The position numbers and the translations under genes were made by a program. Below the pieces are notes generated by a model. The model was given only the letters and a program-made list of their open reading frames with translations. It did no database searches and had not been told where the DNA came from. Shown here one piece after another: positions 5,589 through 9,096 of a stretch of 9,096 nt of DNA. The DNA lies in the NCBI GenBank assembly GCA_031279715.1, contig JAITHY010000239.1, positions 1-9,096 on the forward strand. Reading direction: 5' to 3'. This DNA is from Verrucomicrobiales bacterium (GTDB lineage: Bacteria; Verrucomicrobiota; Verrucomicrobiia; Methylacidiphilales; JAAUTS01). The first letter of the stretch is position 1, and each line of letters opens with the position of its first letter.

Positions 5589-5867
5589 TTACTTGGTCAC
5601 CTTCTCCGTGTGCCCGCCGTGACGCTTGAATATCCGCGTCAGCGAAAACTCGCCAAGCCGGTGACCAACCATGTTTTCCGTGACAAACACGGAGTTAAAA
5701 ACTTTTCCGTTATGCACCAAAAAAGTGTGCCCGACAAAATCCGGCGTTATCATCGAACGGCGCGACCACGTTTTAATCGGCTTCTTTGAGTTCGCGGCGT
5801 TTTGCGCCTCGACTTTTTCAAGCAAGTGGCTGTCAACAAACGGGCCTTTTTTCAAACTGCGTCCCAT
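5589..5867 (-). CDS. rpsS: 30S ribosomal protein S19
   Basis: S19 (uS19) is at the top of the small-subunit head and touches the A-site finger of the large subunit. The 92 residues fit the family. Motifs seen are RSLKKGPFVD at 3-12, IKTWSRRSMITPDFVGHTF at 31-49, and the signature TENMVGHRLGEFSLTR at 63-78. The C-terminus is basic (FKRHGGHTEKVTK). The ATG at 5867 lies 16 bases after the rplB stop. Downstream, the usual partner rplV is displaced by the inserted secreted-protein gene. The last codons contain GGAGAAGG on the mRNA (about 5600-5607), which may serve as a distant binding site for that inserted gene. Confidence 0.98.
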   Translation of the reverse strand: MGRSLKKGPFVDSHLLEKVEAQNAANSKKPIKTWSRRSMITPDFVGHTFLVHNGKVFNSVFVTENMVGHRLGEFSLTRIFKRHGGHTEKVTK

Positions 5868-5883
5868 AAATTTTTTGTCCTAA

Positions 5884-6720
<837 letters not shown>

Positions 6721-6731
6721 ACTCGTTTACC

Positions 6732-7016
6732 TCAAATCAGTTCCAGTTTCTCGCCCGCTTTCAGCGTCACAATCGCTTTTTTCCAAGACGGTTTGCGCCC
6801 AAAACTGGCGGTGCGTTCGCGTTTCTTTTTGCCGGTCACCCGCAACGTGTTCACAGCGGCGACTTTCTTCTTGAAAATTTCCTCAATCGCGTACTTGATG
6901 TCCAGCTTCGTCGCCGTGCGCTCAACTTTGAACACATACTGGTTGTGGCGCTCTGTCAGCGCCCCGGCTTTTTCCGTGATGCGCGCCGTTTTGATAATGT
7001 CGTAAGGATTTTTCAT
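6732..7016 (-). CDS. rplW: 50S ribosomal protein L23
   Basis: L23 (uL23) sits at the tunnel exit and is the main ribosomal docking site for trigger factor and the signal recognition particle. The 94 residues are typical. The N-terminus carries DIIKTARITEKAGAL (6-20), followed by NQYVFKVERTATKLDIKYAI (25-44), with the EEIFKKKVAAVNTLRV strand-helix after it, then a basic loop GKKKRER (62-68) and the closing KKAIVTLKAGEKLEL. The gene starts 1 base after the rplD stop, so it is coupled to L4 as in other bacteria. Confidence 0.98.
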   Translation of the reverse strand: MKNPYDIIKTARITEKAGALTERHNQYVFKVERTATKLDIKYAIEEIFKKKVAAVNTLRVTGKKKRERTASFGRKPSWKKAIVTLKAGEKLELI

Positions 7017-7017
7017 G

Positions 7018-7629
7018 TTATTTCAAACGGTTGGTCAGCGTCGGATAAGCATCCTCGGCGATGATGATTTGCTTGTAAGTCAAAATTTGCTCGGCATTCA
7101 CGTCGGCGGCGTTGATAACACTGACCTTCGGCAGGTTGCGCGACGCCAACACCGCGGATTGGTTGACGCTGTCGGTGACGATGAGCAAATTTTCCTGCAG
7201 TTGATTTTCCTTAATCCAAGCGACCAGTTCGCGGGTCTTGGACGACTTCAATGAAAATGTCGCGACCGAAAACAAGCGCTTGCTTTTGGCGGCTTCGCTC
7301 AACGCCTTGTTCAGCGCCAATTTACGGACCTTCTTGCTGACCGTCTTCGAGTAATCGCGGGGTTGCGGACCAAACACCACGCCACCGCCGCGCCACACTG
7401 GCGATGAGGCATAACCGGCCCGGGCGTTGCCCGTGCCTTTTTGCCGCCATGGTTTTTTGCCGCTGCGGTTCACCGTCGCCTTCGTCAGCGTCGCGTGAGT
7501 GCCAGCGCGACGGTTGGCTTGATAGGCCACGACCGTATCGTGCAAGGCTTGCGTGCCCTTGCCATTGGCGATTAATTTCGCCCCAAGCGCGGCCTGCGCC
7601 GCCTCCAAATCCAATGCCTTCGCGCTCAT
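7018..7629 (-). CDS. rplD: 50S ribosomal protein L4
   Basis: L4 (uL4) is an early assembly protein whose long loop reaches the tunnel constriction; in E. coli it also represses the S10 operon through its leader. The 203 residues fit the family. Conserved parts are VVAYQANRRAGTHATLTKA (33-51), the loop GKKPWRQKGTGNARAG (57-72), SPVWRGGGVVFGPQPRDY (76-93), and KKVRKLALNKALSEAA. The C-terminal domain includes NLLIVTDS at 147-154. The start overlaps the rplC stop as ATGA (7626-7629). No E. coli-like leader can lie directly upstream of rpsJ here because fusA ends 3 bases before it, so any L4 autoregulation would need another site. Confidence 0.98.
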   Translation of the reverse strand: MSAKALDLEAAQAALGAKLIANGKGTQALHDTVVAYQANRRAGTHATLTKATVNRSGKKPWRQKGTGNARAGYASSPVWRGGGVVFGPQPRDYSKTVSKKVRKLALNKALSEAAKSKRLFSVATFSLKSSKTRELVAWIKENQLQENLLIVTDSVNQSAVLASRNLPKVSVINAADVNAEQILTYKQIIIAEDAYPTLTNRLK

Positions 7630-8267
7630 TTCTTATCGCCTTTCTTCACGTCTTTCACCGCGTTGCGGACGACCACATAGCTGCCACGCGCGCCGGGAAT
7701 CGCGCCCTTGATGACCAGCAAATTGTCATCCGCGCTGACCTGCACAATCTTCAAATTCTGCACCGTGGTCTTGGTGGTGCCCATATGTCCCGGCAATTTT
7801 TGCAGCGCGAACACACGGCCGGGCTTGTTGCGACAACCAATCGCGCCCGGACGCCGATGCATCATCGAACCATGCGTTTCCGGCTGGCCGTGAAAACCCC
7901 AGCGTTTCACGACACCCTGAAATCCGCGCCCCTTTGAAAAGCCAATCACATCCACCAGTTGCCCGACTTGAAACACGCTGACGGTCACCTTGTCACCAAC
8001 AGCGCCTTCAATGCCGTCAAATTCGCGCGCAATCCGTTTCGGCGCGGAGTTTGCCTTTTTATAATGCCCCACCAACTGTTTGGTGGACCGGGACTCCTTC
8101 ACGTCGTCAAACGCAATTTGCGCCGCTTGATAGCCGTCCTTTTCGACAGTCTTCAACTGCGAAATCACATTCGGCGCCGCCTCAATGACCGTCACCGCTG
8201 TCGCGGCGCCCTTGTCATCATATACACGGGTCATGCCGACCTTCTTGCCAATAATTCCGATGCTCAT
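7626..8267 (-). CDS. rplC: 50S ribosomal protein L3
   Basis: L3 (uL3) starts large-subunit assembly and sends a loop toward the peptidyl transferase centre. From the chosen start the protein is 213 residues (usual about 205-215) and opens MSIGIIGKKVGMTRVY as L3 proteins do. Motifs seen are GFSKGRGFQGVVKRWGF (109-125), THGSMMHRRPGAIG (131-144), LPGHMG (158-163) and TVQNLKIV (168-175). I chose the ATG at 8265-8267 because AGGAGA lies 5-6 bases upstream and family homology starts here. An in-frame TTG at 8309 would add 14 residues across a hairpin. The stop overlaps rplD. Confidence 0.97.
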   Translation of the reverse strand: MSIGIIGKKVGMTRVYDDKGAATAVTVIEAAPNVISQLKTVEKDGYQAAQIAFDDVKESRSTKQLVGHYKKANSAPKRIAREFDGIEGAVGDKVTVSVFQVGQLVDVIGFSKGRGFQGVVKRWGFHGQPETHGSMMHRRPGAIGCRNKPGRVFALQKLPGHMGTTKTTVQNLKIVQVSADDNLLVIKGAIPGARGSYVVVRNAVKDVKKGDKK

Positions 8268-8272
8268 TGTTA

Positions 8273-8278
8273 TCTCCT
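8273..8278 (-). promoter_or_regulatory. Shine-Dalgarno sequence of rplC
   Basis: The mRNA reads AGGAGA, with AGGAG ending 6 bases before the ATG at 8267. This is the clearest ribosome binding site in the window, and it fixes the L3 start at 8267, not the upstream TTG. It begins only four bases after the foot of the hairpin at 8283-8311, so the two could interact. Confidence 0.8.
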
Positions 8279-8282
8279 GATT

Positions 8283-8311
8283 GTTTGCGCGGGTCACGCC
8301 CGGAGGCAAAC
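8283..8311 (-). promoter_or_regulatory. Hairpin in the rpsJ-rplC gap
   Basis: The largest gap in the window (8268-8318, 51 bases) contains an inverted repeat. On the mRNA, GUUUGC (8311-8306) pairs with GCAAAC (8288-8283). A 3x1 internal loop follows, then CGGG pairs with CCCG around the five-base loop CGUGA. The hairpin lies between the rpsJ stop and the rplC Shine-Dalgarno sequence. No U-run follows it, so it is not a typical intrinsic terminator. It may be a translational control site, an mRNA processing site or a spacer. No function is shown by the sequence alone. Confidence 0.5.
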
Positions 8312-8318
8312 GGGTAAC

Positions 8319-8627
8319 TTAAATCTTAATGGTAATGTCCACTCCCGCCGGCAGGTTGAGTTTCTTCAACTCATCCACCGTTTTCGCCGAGGGGTTGACG
8401 ATGTCAATCAACCGCTTGTGCGTGCGGATTTCAAATTGCTCCATGCTCTTTTTGTCAACGTGCGGCGAGCGGTTCACCGTGTAACGCTCGATTTTCGTCG
8501 GCAGCGGCACCGGGCCGCTGACGGCACTGCCAGTACGGGTCGCGGTCTCCGCGATTTCCGACGCCGCCTTGTCAATCAAGCGAAAATCAAAACCTTTTAA
8601 CCGGATACGAATTCTTGTGGTTGCCAT
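8319..8627 (-). CDS. rpsJ: 30S ribosomal protein S10
   Basis: S10 (uS10) is in the small-subunit head and, as NusE, joins transcription antitermination complexes with NusB. The 102 residues are exactly typical. Motifs seen are IRIRLKGFDFRLID (6-19), GPVPLPTK (38-45), the signature SPHVDKKSMEQFEIRTHKR (54-72) and LPAGVDITIKI at the end. The ATG at 8625-8627 comes 3 bases after the fusA stop. A purine-rich AGAAAGG in the last fusA codons can serve as its binding site. It is the first ribosomal gene of the S10 part of the cluster. Confidence 0.98.
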   Translation of the reverse strand: MATTRIRIRLKGFDFRLIDKAASEIAETATRTGSAVSGPVPLPTKIERYTVNRSPHVDKKSMEQFEIRTHKRLIDIVNPSAKTVDELKKLNLPAGVDITIKI

Positions 8628-8630
8628 AAA

Positions 8631-9096
8631 TCAGCCTTTCTTCTGCTCCAAAATTTGCGCCAAAATCTGCGCCGGCACTTGCTCGAAGTGCGACGGCTCC
8701 ATCGAATACGCCGCGCGCCCGCGCGACAGCGAGCGCAGCGTGTTCACATACCCGAACATTTCCGCCAGCGGAATTTCAGCCTGCATGACATTCGCGTTAT
8801 TCTTCGCCTCCATTGAGTTGATTTTGCCACGCCGACGGTTGATATCGCCAAGGATGTCCCCCTGATATTCCTCAGGCGTGATGACCTCGACTTTCATGAT
8901 CGGCTCCAACAAAATCGAGCCGCCCTTTTGCAGCGCGTCTTTCAACGCGAAGGATGCCGCCAGCTTGAACGCCAGTTCGTTCGAGTCAACCTCGTGGTAC
9001 GAACCGTCCTTGATTTCAATCGCAATGTCAATCACCTGGCTGCCGTTGATAACTCCGTTAAACAAGGCCTCCTCAATGCCTTTTTTACAAGCACCG
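8631..9096 (-). CDS. fusA: Translation elongation factor G, C-terminal part (starts outside window)
   Basis: EF-G is the GTPase that drives tRNA-mRNA translocation. Only about the last 155 codons are present: the frame is open to the window edge, beginning GACKKGIEEALFNGV in domain IV. Recognisable EF-G segments are IKDGSYHEVDSNELAFKLAA (late domain IV), then domain V with LLEPIMKVEVITPEEYQGDI, GDINRRRGKI, LAEMFGYVNTLRSLSRGRA and YSMEPSHFEQVP. An in-frame TTG at 9065 is an internal codon and not a start. The GTPase domain is outside the window, so a specialised paralogue cannot be fully excluded, but the position before rpsJ and the sequence favour the canonical factor. No tuf gene lies between it and rpsJ. 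Confidence 0.97.
   Translation of the reverse strand, partial: GACKKGIEEALFNGVINGSQVIDIAIEIKDGSYHEVDSNELAFKLAASFALKDALQKGGSILLEPIMKVEVITPEEYQGDILGDINRRRGKINSMEAKNNANVMQAEIPLAEMFGYVNTLRSLSRGRAAYSMEPSHFEQVPAQILAQILEQKKG

Noticed and set aside
8268..8309. Upstream TTG start adding 14 residues to L3
   Set aside because: The ATG at 8267 has AGGAGA at ideal spacing and matches where L3 homology begins; the added residues are unlike the family and span a hairpin.
8283..8311. Hairpin as an intrinsic terminator
   Set aside because: The mRNA after the stem is AAUCAGGAG, with no U-run, and an essential gene follows directly.

Overview
The window is a nearly complete bacterial fusA / S10-spc ribosomal protein cluster, all on the minus strand, so it reads from high to low coordinates. 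In order of transcription: fusA (3' end only), rpsJ, rplC, rplD, rplW, rplB, rpsS, an unrecognised secreted-protein gene, rplV, rpsC, rplP, rpmC, rpsQ, rplN, rplX, rplE, rpsN, rpsH, rplF, rplR and rpsE (5' end only). Apart from the unrecognised gene, the order is the classical one (S10 L3 L4 L23 L2 S19 L22 S3 L16 L29 S17 L14 L24 L5 S14 S8 L6 L18 S5). The DNA is moderately GC-rich.

The organism is a bacterium. Features of L2 (a HPNGGG loop followed by a Gly/Lys-rich insert), L3 (an HGSMMHRRPGAIG-type loop) and the inserted gene's C-terminal domain remind me of Verrucomicrobiota and the wider PVC group. This rests on remembered family features, not on a tree, and is only moderately secure.

Layout: 8631-9096 is the end of EF-G. 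rpsJ starts 3 bases after it with no tuf between, so the str-type and S10-type clusters are joined. 5589-8627 holds S10, L3, L4, L23, L2 and S19. 4851-5585 is a 244-residue protein with a signal peptide, a helical/coiled-coil middle and a small predicted beta domain. It sits 3 bases after rpsS and 1 base before rplV, so it is built into the operon. 109-4849 holds L22 through L18, and 1-106 is the start of S5. Spacing is very tight throughout: four ATGA start/stop overlaps, most other gaps under 20 bases, and a largest gap of 51 bases (rpsJ-rplC) that contains a good hairpin next to the rplC ribosome binding site. I saw no promoter, terminator, tRNA, mobile element or CRISPR array, and no gene-free stretch over 300 bases. 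The whole block looks like one transcript with heavy translational coupling, supplying the small and large subunits with early assembly and tunnel/decoding-site proteins.

The points of most interest are the secreted-protein gene inside the S10 operon, an S14 that has the short zinc-type length but lacks three of its four zinc cysteines, the rpsJ-rplC hairpin, and an unexpectedly frequent 8-base word, CGTCAGCG.
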